Of a DNA stretch of 64,000 nucleotides, positions 1 to 9,121 are shown one piece after another. The stretch comes from Microbacterium sp. AG238 (GTDB lineage: Bacteria; Actinomycetota; Actinomycetes; Actinomycetales; Microbacteriaceae): the NCBI RefSeq assembly GCF_003610405.1, contig NZ_RAQC01000001.1, positions 1,364,001-1,428,000 on the forward strand. Reading direction: 5' to 3'. A model generated the notes under the pieces. It did no database searches, was not told the origin of the DNA, and saw nothing but the letters and a program-made list of their open reading frames with translations. Positions within the stretch are counted from its first letter, which is position 1, and every line of letters begins with the position of its first letter. A program made the position numbers and the translations under genes.

Positions 1-333
1 GTCGAACGCAACCTCGCGCGGCGCGAGCTCGTGCGCATGTTCTCGATCGTGTCGGCCGAGGCCACGCACCCCGAGCACGAGGCGCACGCGTGGCTGCTCG
101 AGCGCTACCGCGCGGTCACCGAGACCTACGCCGCGGCCATCGCCGACGACTGCGCCCGCGGCCGCCTGGAGGCGCGAGACGACCCCCGCGCCCTCGCCGA
201 CCTCGTGATCAGCGGATGGGAAGGCATCCAGATCCGCTGGCTGACCGACGACACCGACCCGGTTGCGGCGATGCGCCTGCTGCTCGTCGGCCTGCTGCAG
301 CCCCGCCCGACGATCAGCCGCGGTCGGCGATGA
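1..333 (+). CDS. TetR-family regulator, C-terminal part (truncated by window edge)
   Basis: The reading frame is open from the first base, so the start and the DNA-binding helix-turn-helix lie outside the window. The visible 110 residues are helical and include RYRAVTETYAAAIADDCARG, a DDPRALADLVISGWEGIQI helix and an MRLLLVGLL terminal helix. This is the usual look of a TetR ligand-binding and dimerisation domain, where the small helix with a Trp-Glu-Gly step precedes the last helix. The stop overlaps the end of the convergent epimerase gene by 20 bases. Target and ligand cannot be told from this fragment. The TetR call is inference from helix pattern, without the diagnostic HTH. Confidence 0.7.
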   Translation, partial: VERNLARRELVRMFSIVSAEATHPEHEAHAWLLERYRAVTETYAAAIADDCARGRLEARDDPRALADLVISGWEGIQIRWLTDDTDPVAAMRLLLVGLLQPRPTISRGRR

Positions 334-1117
334 CCTGTCCGTAGCCCTCGACGAACGTCGGGAACGTGAAGTCGATCATCGCTGCGAGGCGCGAGCCGTC
401 GAGCACCTTGCCGCGATCCGCGTCCGGCCCCGCCTCCGCGCGTGGCGGTGCGGCGACGCCGAGGCGGTCGGCGATGAACTCGACCACCTCTCCGAGGGTC
501 GCGGGTCGCCGGTCGACCCCGTGCAACAGCGACGGCGGCGCGTCGGCATCGAGCAGGTGCGCGAGGGCACGAACGAGGTCGACCTCGTGGATGCGGTTGG
601 TGCGGCGATCGTAGTCGACCGCCTCGCCCGCGACGACCTGGCGGATGAGGCGTTCGCGCCCGGGACCGTAGATCCCCGCGGGCCGCACGACGATCGCGTC
701 GAAGAGGTCGCGTGCCGCATTCTCGCCGTCGACGAGCTGTTCGCCGCGCGCGCTGGTGGGCCGGGGCTCGTCTTCCTCGTCGAGGGTGCGCTCGGGCCCC
801 CAGCCCTCGAAGACGCGCGTCGACGACACGAAGACGGTGCGCTCGGGCGGCTTCGGAAGGGCCCGCGCGATCCGCTCGAGCGCTGTGCGGTAGAAGCCGG
901 GGTCATCCCCCGGCGGAAGCGTCACGACCATCGCGTCGACGGCCGGCAACGCCATGTCGAGGGGCGCCGCCAGATCGGCGACGATCGGGGTGAACGCGGG
1001 ACGGATGCCGGCGGCGCTCCGCCGGATCGCAACGACCTCCTGCCCCGCGTCGACCAGGCTCTCGCCGAGACGTGTAGCGACCTTGCCGGATCCGACCAGG
1101 AGCGTGCGAGCAGTCAT
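314..1117 (-). CDS. NAD(P)-dependent epimerase/dehydratase-like extended SDR (YeeZ-type)
   Basis: A 267-residue soluble Rossmann protein. The nucleotide-binding glycine motif is the variant GSGKVATRLG (residues 9-18). A VFVSSTRVF strand sits near 95-103 and RPAGIYGPGR at 145-154, both typical of extended short-chain dehydrogenases acting on nucleotide sugars or related substrates. I do not see a canonical YxxxK catalytic pair: the expected place reads TSARGEQL (121-128), as in several YeeZ-like members. Substrate is therefore unknown. The ATG at 1117 is chosen because GGGAGG precedes it by about eight bases; an in-frame extension to 1216 would run into a tRNA gene. It converges with and slightly overlaps the TetR-like gene. 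Confidence 0.8.
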   Translation of the reverse strand: MTARTLLVGSGKVATRLGESLVDAGQEVVAIRRSAAGIRPAFTPIVADLAAPLDMALPAVDAMVVTLPPGDDPGFYRTALERIARALPKPPERTVFVSSTRVFEGWGPERTLDEEDEPRPTSARGEQLVDGENAARDLFDAIVVRPAGIYGPGRERLIRQVVAGEAVDYDRRTNRIHEVDLVRALAHLLDADAPPSLLHGVDRRPATLGEVVEFIADRLGVAAPPRAEAGPDADRGKVLDGSRLAAMIDFTFPTFVEGYGQVIADRG

Positions 1118-1215
1118 GCCCCCATCCTCCCAGGGCGCGGCGCGGGCGGGGCCGGGGTTCCGGGGCGCTAGCGTCCGTGAAACGACGAAACCCCGGCGAA
1201 CCGGGGCTTCTGTCA

Positions 1216-1307
1216 TGGCGGAGACGGAGGGATTTGAACCCTCGGTCCCCTTACGGGGACTCCACCTTAGCAGGGTGGTGCACTAGGCCTGACTATGCGA
1301 CGTCTCC
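1216..1307 (-). tRNA. serX: tRNA-Ser(GCU)
   Basis: The minus strand reads GGAGACG at the 5' end (1307-1301) and the matching CGTCTCC near the 3' end, followed by discriminator G and an encoded CCA (1218-1216). The anticodon stem CCACC/GGTGG encloses the loop CTGCTAA, giving anticodon GCT, which reads AGC/AGU serine codons. A long variable arm (GTCCCCGTAAGGGGAC) is visible, as expected for a type II serine tRNA, and the T-arm carries GGTTCAAAT. The gene symbol is only a generic label. Confidence 0.95.
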
Positions 1308-1398
1308 ACGGCATCCGACGCGAGACGGCGCGGATGCACCCGGCAATCATAGCCCGCTCCGACGCAGGCTCCGAATCGAGCGCCGGAAAGCCCCCGTC

Positions 1399-2709
1399 TC
1401 AGCGCGAGCTGACGGTGCACGTCACCTGCGCCGCGGTCTGGCCCGTGACCGACTCGGGCAGCACGACCGGCGCACCGGCCTCGGGCGCATCTGTCGCGGG
1501 CGCATCCGTGGTCGCCTCCGGGTCGGCGGGCGCCGCGGAATCCGTCGGAGCAGGGGCGGGCGGAGCGGCCTCACCGACGACCTCGGTGCCGTAGCCGTCG
1601 CTCGTCGAGCCGCTCAGCTGCACCGGCTGGTTGGCGGCGAGCGCGTCGAACAGCACCTTCGCGGCGCTCTCGACCGGCTGCACGCGCGACCCCCCGTTGA
1701 CGTAGGCCGTGGGGTACTGCACGAACACGATGTCCTCGTAGGGCACGCTGCGCATGGCGAGAGCGATCTGCACCATCCGCTGCGGGCTCGACAGCGACGA
1801 GCTGAGCTTGATCTGTCCGGTGGCGACCTGGTCGACGGCCGTGGTGGCGAGGTTGAGCAGCGCGGCCGGGTTGCCGAGCACGCCGTCGGACTGCAGCTTG
1901 CGCACCATCGAACTCATGAACTGCTGCTGGTTCGAGATGCGACCGAGGTCGGAGCCGTCGCCGATCGCGTATCGCGTGCGCAGGAACTGCAACGCCTCCG
2001 TGCCCTGGAGGGTGTGGTTCCCCTTCGCGAGGCTCAGACCCGTGTGCACGTCGTTGACGTCGTCGGAGACGCAGACGTCGACCCCGCCGATAGCGTCGGA
2101 CATGTTGATGACGCCGGTCCAGCGGGTCGCCGCGGCGAACTGGATGTCGATGCCCGTCAGCTCTTCGATCGTGCTGACCGAGCACGCGAGGCCGCCGTAC
2201 ATGTACGAGACGTTGAGCATCTGCGCGCTCATCGCTGAATACTGGGTGCCGTCCTCGCCGGTGCAGGCCGGGATGGGCACGACCATGTCGCGCGGGAACG
2301 AGATGACGGTCACTCGTCGCGGCTCGTCGCTGATGTGCACGAGCATCGTCACATCGTTGCGCTCGCCCTCGGTGTCCTTGTTCTTGCAGGCCGACGAGAG
2401 TTCGGCGTTGGCGCCCTCGCACGAGTCCGTTCCGACGACGAGCATGTTCACGCCGCCCTCGATCTCGCCGATGGTCGGGGGCAGCTGCGTGTCGTCGTCA
2501 CCGATCGAAACGCCGGCGTCGGCCACGACCTGGGTGGCGTTCCACACGTAGAAGCCGCTCACGGCGACACCACTGACGACCACGACGGCGACCATGACAC
2601 CGAGCACCGCGAGGATCTGCGTCAGCGGGTTCGGCGACCGCAGCTGGCCGTGCCGGGCGACGGGACGACGACGGCGCCGCGACGCCTTCGCATCGGAACG
2701 TGCGCTCAC
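1399..2709 (-). CDS. LytR-CpsA-Psr (LCP) family cell-wall polymer ligase
   Basis: LCP proteins transfer undecaprenyl-linked glycopolymers onto peptidoglycan on the outer face of the membrane. This 436-residue protein has a short Arg-rich cytoplasmic tail, one membrane helix at about 30-54, and an extracellular LCP domain. Visible hallmarks are NMLVVGTDS (88-96), RNDVTMLVHI (117-126), ISFPRDMVVPIP (136-147) and FLRTRYAIGDGSDLGRISNQ (242-261), which include the acidic and arginine residues that bind the pyrophosphate lipid. The C-terminal tail is Ala/Pro/Asp-rich and disordered-looking. I start at the GTG at 2709 because GAGAGGA lies six bases upstream; an ATG at 2775 would add 22 residues. It is transcribed away from recQ after a 273-base gap. 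Confidence 0.88.
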   Translation of the reverse strand: MSARSDAKASRRRRRPVARHGQLRSPNPLTQILAVLGVMVAVVVVSGVAVSGFYVWNATQVVADAGVSIGDDDTQLPPTIGEIEGGVNMLVVGTDSCEGANAELSSACKNKDTEGERNDVTMLVHISDEPRRVTVISFPRDMVVPIPACTGEDGTQYSAMSAQMLNVSYMYGGLACSVSTIEELTGIDIQFAAATRWTGVINMSDAIGGVDVCVSDDVNDVHTGLSLAKGNHTLQGTEALQFLRTRYAIGDGSDLGRISNQQQFMSSMVRKLQSDGVLGNPAALLNLATTAVDQVATGQIKLSSSLSSPQRMVQIALAMRSVPYEDIVFVQYPTAYVNGGSRVQPVESAAKVLFDALAANQPVQLSGSTSDGYGTEVVGEAAPPAPAPTDSAAPADPEATTDAPATDAPEAGAPVVLPESVTGQTAAQVTCTVSSR

Positions 2710-2841
2710 GGGTGTCCTCTCGACGGGCCGGTGAGGAGTGCGTTCGGGTGGACGCTGCTCGCGTCGTACGGACACTCCCGGGTGACCGACTCATCATAGG
2801 GACGGATGTCTGGAAAGTCCGTGAGCGCCCCGGACACGCGA

Positions 2842-2873
2842 GGCGGCGACGCCCCCCATTTTCAGTCGCCGCC
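2842..2873 (-). terminator. Hairpin downstream of recQ, possible terminator
   Basis: A 9-bp perfect inverted repeat, GGCGGCGAC with GTCGCCGCC, encloses a 14-base loop about 110 bases past the recQ stop. No T-tract follows on the minus strand, so if it terminates transcription it is not a classical intrinsic terminator. Apart from this hairpin, the 273 bases between recQ and the LCP start show no gene. Confidence 0.35.
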
Positions 2874-2982
2874 GCCTGGCGTGCTGGTCGCTCATGTGCA
2901 CGCTAACGAGCCACACGCCGCGTGCGGGCCGAAACGTCTCGAAACTGGTAGCCGCTCCCAGGGGGCGAGACGGCGACGGCGG

Positions 2983-4614
2983 TCAGGCGGGTTCGAGCAG
3001 ACCGCGCTCGGCGACCAGCTCGGTGGCGAGCACCTTGTACCCCTGCGATTCGAAGAACACCGTGACGCGGTCGTCCTCCACGGCCATGACCGTCCCCTCG
3101 CCCCATTCGTGGTGGCGGACGACGTCGTCGACGTGGAAGGGCGCGTCCGCATGGTCGCGCCCGTGGTCCTCGCGCGCGGCGCGGTCGTTCGCGGATGCCG
3201 CACACGTGTCGCAGCTCTCGCACGGCTCGACGTAGTCCTGCCCGAAATACCCGAGCAATGTCGCACGCCGGCACCGCCGGGTCTCGGCGTAGCTGCGGAG
3301 CATCTCGATACGGGACGCGTCGATGCGCTCCCGCTCCGCGGACCGCTCCAGCGCCGCGTCCACCGCGCGCTCGACCGTCATCCCCCGCCGCAGCGCCACC
3401 CCGGCACGACTCGTGCGCACCGCCCCCGCGTCGACGAGCACGGTGAGCAGAGCGGTCACGCGACGCGCCGACAGCCCACCGGCCGCCGCGAGCTCGGCGC
3501 GCGACTTCTTCGAACCGGCGATCGCCTCCACGAGCCGCGTGAGCTCGCCGCGCTTGGGAGCGGATGCCGCGAAGAAGCGTCGCAGCGACAGGTCCTCGGG
3601 CCGGTAATGGAGCGTGGCCGTCGCGGGTTCGCCGTCGCGACCGGCGCGACCCAGCTCCTGGTAGTACGCGTCGATGGAGTCGGGGATGTCGGCGTGGACG
3701 ACGAAGCGCACGTCGGCTTTGTCGATCCCCATGCCGAAGGCCGAGGTGGCGACGACCACGTCGACCTCACCGTCGTGGAAGGCCTCGTGCACGCGGTTGC
3801 GATCCTTCGACGACAGGCCGGCGTGGTAGGCGACGGCATCGATCCCGCGCTCCTGGAGCGCCTCGGCGTACTCCTCGGCGCCGCGCCGTGTCGCGGTGTA
3901 CAACAGTCCCGGCGTCGGCAGGCCGGCGACCTCGTCGAGCACCGCGTCGCGTTTGCCCGACTTGTCGGCATGACGCCTGACGTTCAACTCGATGTTCGGA
4001 CGGTCGACATCCCCGACGAGGATGGCGGGGTCGTCCATGCCGAGCCGCTCAGTGATCTCCGTGCGCACGGGGCTCGTGGCCGTCGCCGTGAGCGCGAGGA
4101 TCGGCGGTCGCCCCAGACGCTCGGAGACCTCACCGAGCATCAGGTAGTCGGGGCGGAAGTCATGCCCCCACGCGGCGATGCAGTGCGCCTCGTCGACGAC
4201 GAGAAGTGAGACCCCGGCCTCGGCGAGCTCCGCGACGACATCGTCCTTCGCGAGCTGTTCGGGCGCGAGCAGGACGTAGGAGGCCTCTCCCGACCGGATC
4301 GCGTCCCACGCCTCGCGCTGGGCCCGCGCGCCGCGGCTCGAGTTCAGGGCGACGCCGTCGGGGGCGTCGGGCGCTTCCTCGATGCGCGCGAGCTGATCCT
4401 CCTGCAGCGCGATGAGGGGCGACACGATCGCGGTGAGGCCGGGGCGGAGGGCCGCAGCCACCTGGTAGACCGCGGACTTCCCGGCGCCGGTCGCCCAGAC
4501 GACCATCACGTCGCGCCCGGCCACCGCCGCCTCGATCGCATCGAGCTGCTGCGGTCGCAGCTCGTCGATGCCGAAGGACTCACGGGCGACACGGGCGATC
4601 TCGTCGGGCTGCAC
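2983..4614 (-). CDS. recQ: RecQ-family ATP-dependent DNA helicase
   Basis: A 543-residue superfamily 2 helicase that unwinds DNA 3'-5' in recombination and repair. Walker A ATGAGKS is at 41-47. The DEAH box at 141-144 is followed by the RecQ aromatic-rich loop (CIAAWGHDFRPDY), then TATAT motif III at about 176, and motif VI QELGRAGRDG near the end of the second RecA lobe. Cysteines in RRCRR...YFGQ and CESCDTC form the RecQ zinc-binding subdomain. No winged-helix RQC or full HRDC domain is evident; a short C-terminal beta-rich segment with HHEWGEGTVM replaces them. The GTG at 4614 is chosen because it follows the stop of the preceding gene by four bases, with that TGA embedded in a TGAGGA stretch, which suggests translational coupling. 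The frame stays open upstream, so a longer start is possible. Confidence 0.9.
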   Translation of the reverse strand: MQPDEIARVARESFGIDELRPQQLDAIEAAVAGRDVMVVWATGAGKSAVYQVAAALRPGLTAIVSPLIALQEDQLARIEEAPDAPDGVALNSSRGARAQREAWDAIRSGEASYVLLAPEQLAKDDVVAELAEAGVSLLVVDEAHCIAAWGHDFRPDYLMLGEVSERLGRPPILALTATATSPVRTEITERLGMDDPAILVGDVDRPNIELNVRRHADKSGKRDAVLDEVAGLPTPGLLYTATRRGAEEYAEALQERGIDAVAYHAGLSSKDRNRVHEAFHDGEVDVVVATSAFGMGIDKADVRFVVHADIPDSIDAYYQELGRAGRDGEPATATLHYRPEDLSLRRFFAASAPKRGELTRLVEAIAGSKKSRAELAAAGGLSARRVTALLTVLVDAGAVRTSRAGVALRRGMTVERAVDAALERSAERERIDASRIEMLRSYAETRRCRRATLLGYFGQDYVEPCESCDTCAASANDRAAREDHGRDHADAPFHVDDVVRHHEWGEGTVMAVEDDRVTVFFESQGYKVLATELVAERGLLEPA

Positions 4615-4618
4615 GTCC

Positions 4619-5377
4619 TCAGTCCATCGCGGGGGCCGCGACCTCGCATGCCGGTTGCGCCGGCGCCTCCGGTGTGGAAGACGCGACGCGGCCTGGCGAC
4701 GCGTGCCGCTGCACGCGGTCGTACGAGGGCTGCCGCAGGGCGCGCACCCAGGGATAGACCCGGGTTCCGGGCAACACCCGTCGTCCGGCGTCGAATCGGG
4801 GCTGATCGCCCGGCCATACGTCACGGCGCAGCCCCAGCAGCGCGAACGGCCGCCAGGGGCCGAGCGGCGAGGCGAACGAGAGCACGAGCCTCCAGCCGCC
4901 GGCATCCGGACCGCCGTCGACGGTCGTCGCCGACAGGAGCACGGGCCCGCGGCGCCCCCGGTACGGCAGCAGGATGCCGAAACGCGCGCGCTCGGGTCGG
5001 CGCAGGGGCAACAGGGCGTATCGGAGCGGCACCCCGCGCCCCGTCGATGCGAACTCGATGTCGGCCGCATCGGTCTCGGGCGCTGCGGGATCGCCCGGGA
5101 TGCGGAGGGCGAGCCCGAAGATGTCCGGCACGGCGTCGGGGAACCCGAGCGACCGCGAGAGCCGGGCGACGACGGGTGTCTCGCCCGAGGGTGGCGGATC
5201 GTCGATCCAGGAGATGCCGGAGCGACGCACGGGTCCCACCCAGCGCAGCGTTCCGCTGAACATGGTGCCGTGCACGTGGATGGGCCGGGGCCGCCGCACG
5301 GCCAGCGACGCGGCGAAGAGCCCGCGGAGCAGCGTCCCGGCGATGCGGGCGACAGGCGCTCGACGAAGAGCAGTCAT
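4619..5377 (-). CDS. Conserved hypothetical protein upstream of recQ
   Basis: About 252 residues, rich in Arg and Pro, with no signal peptide that I can see despite a mildly hydrophobic N-terminal helix (IAGTLLRGLFAASLAV). A central stretch, ARLSRSLGFPDAVPDIFGL, resembles the Pro-Asp-containing segment of small catalase-like fold proteins, but haem-binding residues cannot be confirmed, so no function is assigned. Its stop lies four bases before the recQ start, so the two are probably co-translated. The ATG at 5377 is used; a GTG at 5413 in the same frame would add 12 residues and neither start has a convincing ribosome binding site. Confidence 0.65.
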   Translation of the reverse strand: MTALRRAPVARIAGTLLRGLFAASLAVRRPRPIHVHGTMFSGTLRWVGPVRRSGISWIDDPPPSGETPVVARLSRSLGFPDAVPDIFGLALRIPGDPAAPETDAADIEFASTGRGVPLRYALLPLRRPERARFGILLPYRGRRGPVLLSATTVDGGPDAGGWRLVLSFASPLGPWRPFALLGLRRDVWPGDQPRFDAGRRVLPGTRVYPWVRALRQPSYDRVQRHASPGRVASSTPEAPAQPACEVAAPAMD

Positions 5378-5496
5378 GACACGATCGAACCCGGTCCGCA
5401 GGTTTCTGCGCACAGGGGTTGCGCTGACACGTCGATGCGCTATCGCGGTGGTGAGACCGCTCCCACTACACTCGGGGTCGCCCTTCCGGACGCCAT

Positions 5497-7905
5497 GTGA
5501 ACAGCCCGACGCTCCCGCACCCGACGCCGCGACGCGACATCCAAGGCCTTCGGGCCCTCGCCGTCCTCGCGGTCATCGGCGCGCACGCGGTCGGGTGGCC
5601 GCGCGGCGGGTTCGTGGGCGTCGACGTGTTCTTCGTCGTCTCGGGCTTCCTCATCACCGGAGCGCTGCTGCGCGAGGTGCAGCTGACCGGCGGCATCCGC
5701 CTGGCCGCGTTCGCCGGCCGGCGCGCCCGCCGCATCCTGCCGCTCGCCGTCGTCGTGCTCGCCGCCACGACCGCGAGCGCATTCCTCGCCTTCAACCGCC
5801 CGCGGGCCGAGCAGACGCTTCTCGACGGGCTGTGGTCGGCGGGCTTCGCGGCGAACTGGCGTTTCGCCGCGGTGGGCACGGACTACTTCCATGCCGACGA
5901 CGCGGTCTCGCCCCTGCAACACTTCTGGTCGCTCGCGGTCGAGGAGCAGTTCTACCTCGCGTGGCCGCTGCTGCTCCTGCTGGTGGTCTCGCTGCTGCCC
6001 GCCGCCCGGCGGCGCAGTAGGGCGGCGGCCGGTGCCGTGGCGACGCTGGCAGCGGTCGTCGTCGCTGTGTCGTTCGCCTGGGCGCTGGTGCAGAGCGCGG
6101 ATGCCGCCGTCCCGGCCTACTTCTCGACGCTCACCCGCGCCTGGGAGCTGGCGGCCGGGGCGCTCATCGCCGCGGCAGTGCCGCTGCTGCGACGCATCCC
6201 GCCCGTCGTCGGCGGGCTCGCGTCGTGGGCCGGTCTCGCGGGACTCGTCGCAGCGTTCGCCGTCATCGATCCCGAGGCGGGCGGGTTCCCGGCTCCGTGG
6301 GCAGCCCTCCCGGTCGCCGCGACGGCGCTCGTCCTGGCCGGCGGCGTGCCGGGCGATCCGCGGCACCGGCACCTCTTCCCGCTGACGAACCCCGCGAGCG
6401 TCTTCGCCGGCGACGTGTCGTACTCGCTGTACCTGTGGCACTTCCCGGTCATCGTGTTCGCCGCCGTGCTGCTGCCCGCCCGCGACGCCACGACGGCGCT
6501 CGTGCTCGCGATCACGGCCGTCCTCGCCGTCGCCTCGTACCACCTGGTCGAACGGCCCTTCCGGTTCGCGCCGTACGGGGGCTCAGCGGTACGAGGGGTG
6601 CAGGCGCCGCCCGAGGAGGTCGTGTCGGCCCCCGCGTCTGTTCCGGCTCCCGCTGCCGCGCCGATTCGGGATGCCGTACCCGCCCCGCGCGCGCTCAGCA
6701 CCCGTCCCGCAGGCTGGACACCCGGGACGCGCTACTACCCGGGAGCGAGCCTGCCCGCATCCCCGAGCCCGTCGAGCGAGACTCCTGCGGCGCTCGAGGT
6801 CGCCGTCTCGCCCGTGGCGCACGGGCTCGCAGCGCCCCCGGCTCCTCCGAGCCCCGAGCCGGAACCCGCATTCACGCCCTGGGCTGCGTGGCGCGCCCGT
6901 TTCGGCCCGCCGGCTGCGCTCGCGGCATCCGGTCTCGGCATCGCCGCCCTCGCCGTCGTGCTCGTCGTCCAGAACGTGTTCGGCGGCCTCACGGCATCGC
7001 TCGTCGCCTTCCCTCCCGCGGGCGCGGCAGACGCCGCGGGCGACGCCGCCGCAGCCGACCCCGGCGACCCGGTCGCCGCCCTGCAGGCGGAGCTCGCCGA
7101 GGCCGCGACCGCGACCACGTGGCCCGAGCTGCACCCCTCCCTCGACGAGGTCATGACCCGGTCGTCGGCGAGCAACCCGGCGCGCGACTGCTTCTCACCC
7201 GACACCACTCCGACCGCGGCGGGATGCAGCACCGGCGATCCGGATGCCCCGACGCACATCTACCTCGTCGGCGACTCGACCGCGATGGCCTACGCGCCCG
7301 CGTTCCGCAAGCTCGCCGACGACAGCGACGGCGGCATCCGCGTGACGACCGTCGGCCTCTACGGATGCCGCTTCACCGACGTCGCCGTGCAGAACGACGG
7401 CGCCGGCGTCATGACGGCGTGCCCGCAGCGGAAAGCCGACGTGCGCGCCATGATCCGCGCCGACGCGCCGACTCTCGTCGTGATGTCGAACGCGTACACG
7501 CTCGGCCACACGCCCGAGGGCGCAGACCTCTCGGCCGATGCCCTGCTCGCCGGCCAGGCGGCCGAGGCCGCCACCTACGGGATGCCCGGGCGCATCGTCC
7601 ACCTGGCGCCGCCGCCCGAGGGCGCCGATCTCGGGCGCTGCTATTCCCCCGCAGCCTCGCCGTACGGATGCGCCGCAGGTGTCTCGAGCACGTGGGGCCA
7701 GATGGAATCCGCCGCCGAACGGGTGGCCGCAGCATCCGGCGACCACGCCGTGAGCTCGCTGCCTCTCACCTGCTGGGAGCTCGTGTGCCCCGCCTTCGCG
7801 GGCGACATCCCGACGCGCTACGACCGCACGCACCTGACGGTGGCGTACGCCGAGCACATCGTCGCCGCGCTGCGCGCCGAACTCGCCGCACGCGGGCTGC
7901 TCTAG
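5497..7905 (+). CDS. Acyltransferase-3 membrane O-acyltransferase with C-terminal SGNH domain
   Basis: An 802-residue fusion of the OafA/YrhL type that O-acetylates cell-surface glycans. The N-terminal acyltransferase-3 domain (about 8-360) begins with RDIQGLRALAVLAVIGAH, which holds the conserved RxxH-like region, followed by GFVGVDVFFVVSGFLITG and about ten hydrophobic helices. A Pro/Ala-rich linker (365-465) and one more membrane helix (about 473-492) lead to a periplasmic-side SGNH esterase-like domain. That domain shows the GDST nucleophile motif (THIYLVGDSTAMAYAP, about 586) and a C-terminal DRTHLT, which supplies the Asp-x-x-His pair. Start is GTG at 5497. A TACACT hexamer at 5467-5472 could be its -10 element. 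It stands alone, divergent from the gene at 4619. Confidence 0.9.
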   Translation: MNSPTLPHPTPRRDIQGLRALAVLAVIGAHAVGWPRGGFVGVDVFFVVSGFLITGALLREVQLTGGIRLAAFAGRRARRILPLAVVVLAATTASAFLAFNRPRAEQTLLDGLWSAGFAANWRFAAVGTDYFHADDAVSPLQHFWSLAVEEQFYLAWPLLLLLVVSLLPAARRRSRAAAGAVATLAAVVVAVSFAWALVQSADAAVPAYFSTLTRAWELAAGALIAAAVPLLRRIPPVVGGLASWAGLAGLVAAFAVIDPEAGGFPAPWAALPVAATALVLAGGVPGDPRHRHLFPLTNPASVFAGDVSYSLYLWHFPVIVFAAVLLPARDATTALVLAITAVLAVASYHLVERPFRFAPYGGSAVRGVQAPPEEVVSAPASVPAPAAAPIRDAVPAPRALSTRPAGWTPGTRYYPGASLPASPSPSSETPAALEVAVSPVAHGLAAPPAPPSPEPEPAFTPWAAWRARFGPPAALAASGLGIAALAVVLVVQNVFGGLTASLVAFPPAGAADAAGDAAAADPGDPVAALQAELAEAATATTWPELHPSLDEVMTRSSASNPARDCFSPDTTPTAAGCSTGDPDAPTHIYLVGDSTAMAYAPAFRKLADDSDGGIRVTTVGLYGCRFTDVAVQNDGAGVMTACPQRKADVRAMIRADAPTLVVMSNAYTLGHTPEGADLSADALLAGQAAEAATYGMPGRIVHLAPPPEGADLGRCYSPAASPYGCAAGVSSTWGQMESAAERVAAASGDHAVSSLPLTCWELVCPAFAGDIPTRYDRTHLTVAYAEHIVAALRAELAARGLL

Positions 7906-8208
7906 CCTGCGGGCAGCCGGGGGCACACGGCTTCATCCGTTTGGATGAATTTCCCCGGGAACATGACGTTCAGCTGCCACCGACGGCACGTCCGGCAACG
8001 AGACAACATCCGCGATTCCGCCCGGCTTTCCGGTTGTCGCGGTCACCGGATCGCCCGGGCGAGGACAGGCAGGACCGATTCGCGCGTGCGGCGCGATCTC
8101 GCGGGAGGACTAGCTTGAGGTGCCCGCTCGACGTGGCTGCTCTGGGGGCGCCACCTGACGACGATCGTCGTGTCCGCGTGCATCACACCGTTCGATCTGG
8201 AGATCCGC
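7906..8208. other. Intergenic region (303 bases) with one small hairpin
   Basis: No open frame here has a supported start. A 7-bp hairpin, TTCATCC/GGATGAA with a 4-base loop (7932-7949), is followed by TTTCCCC and could be a weak terminator for the upstream acyltransferase gene. GGGAGGACTAGCTT near 8103-8116 contains a TAnnnT hexamer that may be the -10 box for the next gene, but I find no matching -35. Otherwise nothing is recognised. Confidence 0.5.
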
Positions 8209-9063
8209 ATGACCACCACTCCGCCGCCGTTCGGCGCGCCCGAAACGCAGCCCGCCCCGTACTACCCGCCTCAGCCTGCCGGAGCGCCGACGAGGCAGCG
8301 CAACATCGTCGGCATCATCGCGCTCGCGATCTCCGCCGTCGGATTCATTTTCGCGTGCGTGCCCGGTGCGCTGATCCTTGGTTGGATCCTCCTACCTGCC
8401 GGCTTCATCGTGGGCATCGTCGCCGTCTGCCTGTCGGGGAAGACGAAGTGGCAGGGTCTGACGGCGATCATCGTCTCGGTCGTGGGAACGGCCGTCGGAT
8501 TCCTCGTCTTCACCTTCGTCGTCGCAGCGGCAGTGTCCGATGCCGTCGATCAGGCAAGCGGCGGCAGCACGATCGTGAATGAGGCTCCGGCTGATGCCGC
8601 GCCGCAGGACGAGACGGTCGACGAGGCCACGAGCGACGGCCCCACCGGCACGCGCGAAGACCCGCTGCCGTTCAGCGCCTCGATCAGCAACCGCGAGTGG
8701 GATGTGACCCTCAACTCGTTCGAGCGCAACGGAAACGACGCCGTGATGGCCGGGAACCCGTTCAACACGGAACCCGGCGAGGGCACCCAGTACGTGATCC
8801 TCGACATGACGGCCACCTACAAGGGAAGCGGTGACGGGGCCTCCTCGCTCGTTCAGGTCGAGTACGTCGCCGCGGACGGCACCGTCATCTCTACCTGGGA
8901 CAACTTCGTCTCCGGGGTGGAGCCCACCTTCGGCACGGCGAGCCTGCTGGCAGGGGCGTCCGACACCGGCAAGCAGGTGTACCTCGTGCCGTCGTCGCTC
9001 GACGGCCTCATCCGTGTGACGCCGGGGATCCTCGCCGACGAGGTCTACTTCCAGCTGCCGTAA
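8209..9063 (+). CDS. Small membrane protein with extracytoplasmic DUF4352-like domain
   Basis: A 284-residue protein. The N-terminal 30 residues are Pro/Gln/Tyr-rich (PPQPAGAPTRQ), as in many actinobacterial DUF4190-type proteins. Three membrane helices follow at about 32-51, 54-75 and 82-108. After an acidic, Ala-rich linker the C-terminal half (about 150-284) is a beta-rich domain with YVILDMTATYKGSGD and EYVAADGTVIS, reminiscent of the telokin-like DUF4352 fold. Function is unknown; such proteins are thought to be surface-exposed. The ATG at 8209 has GGAG six bases upstream, favouring it over a GTG at 8170. A strong hairpin follows the stop. Confidence 0.75.
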   Translation: MTTTPPPFGAPETQPAPYYPPQPAGAPTRQRNIVGIIALAISAVGFIFACVPGALILGWILLPAGFIVGIVAVCLSGKTKWQGLTAIIVSVVGTAVGFLVFTFVVAAAVSDAVDQASGGSTIVNEAPADAAPQDETVDEATSDGPTGTREDPLPFSASISNREWDVTLNSFERNGNDAVMAGNPFNTEPGEGTQYVILDMTATYKGSGDGASSLVQVEYVAADGTVISTWDNFVSGVEPTFGTASLLAGASDTGKQVYLVPSSLDGLIRVTPGILADEVYFQLP

Positions 9064-9071
9064 CCGTTGAC

Positions 9072-9107
9072 CGACTGGCCGGGTACATCAGCGATCCCGG
9101 CCAGTCG
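9072..9107. terminator. 12-bp perfect hairpin between a + gene and a - tRNA
   Basis: CGACTGGCCGGG (9072-9083) pairs perfectly with CCCGGCCAGTCG (9096-9107) across a 12-base loop. It starts nine bases after the stop of the plus-strand gene and lies just beyond the 3' end of the minus-strand tRNA-Ser, so it can act on transcripts from both sides. There is no T-tract on either strand. Confidence 0.6.
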
Positions 9108-9121
9108 AGCAGGGGCGATTC

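Noticed and set aside
1177..2238. A 353-codon plus frame crossing tRNA-Ser and the LCP gene
   Set aside because: It runs through a tRNA and antisense to a well-supported LCP protein.
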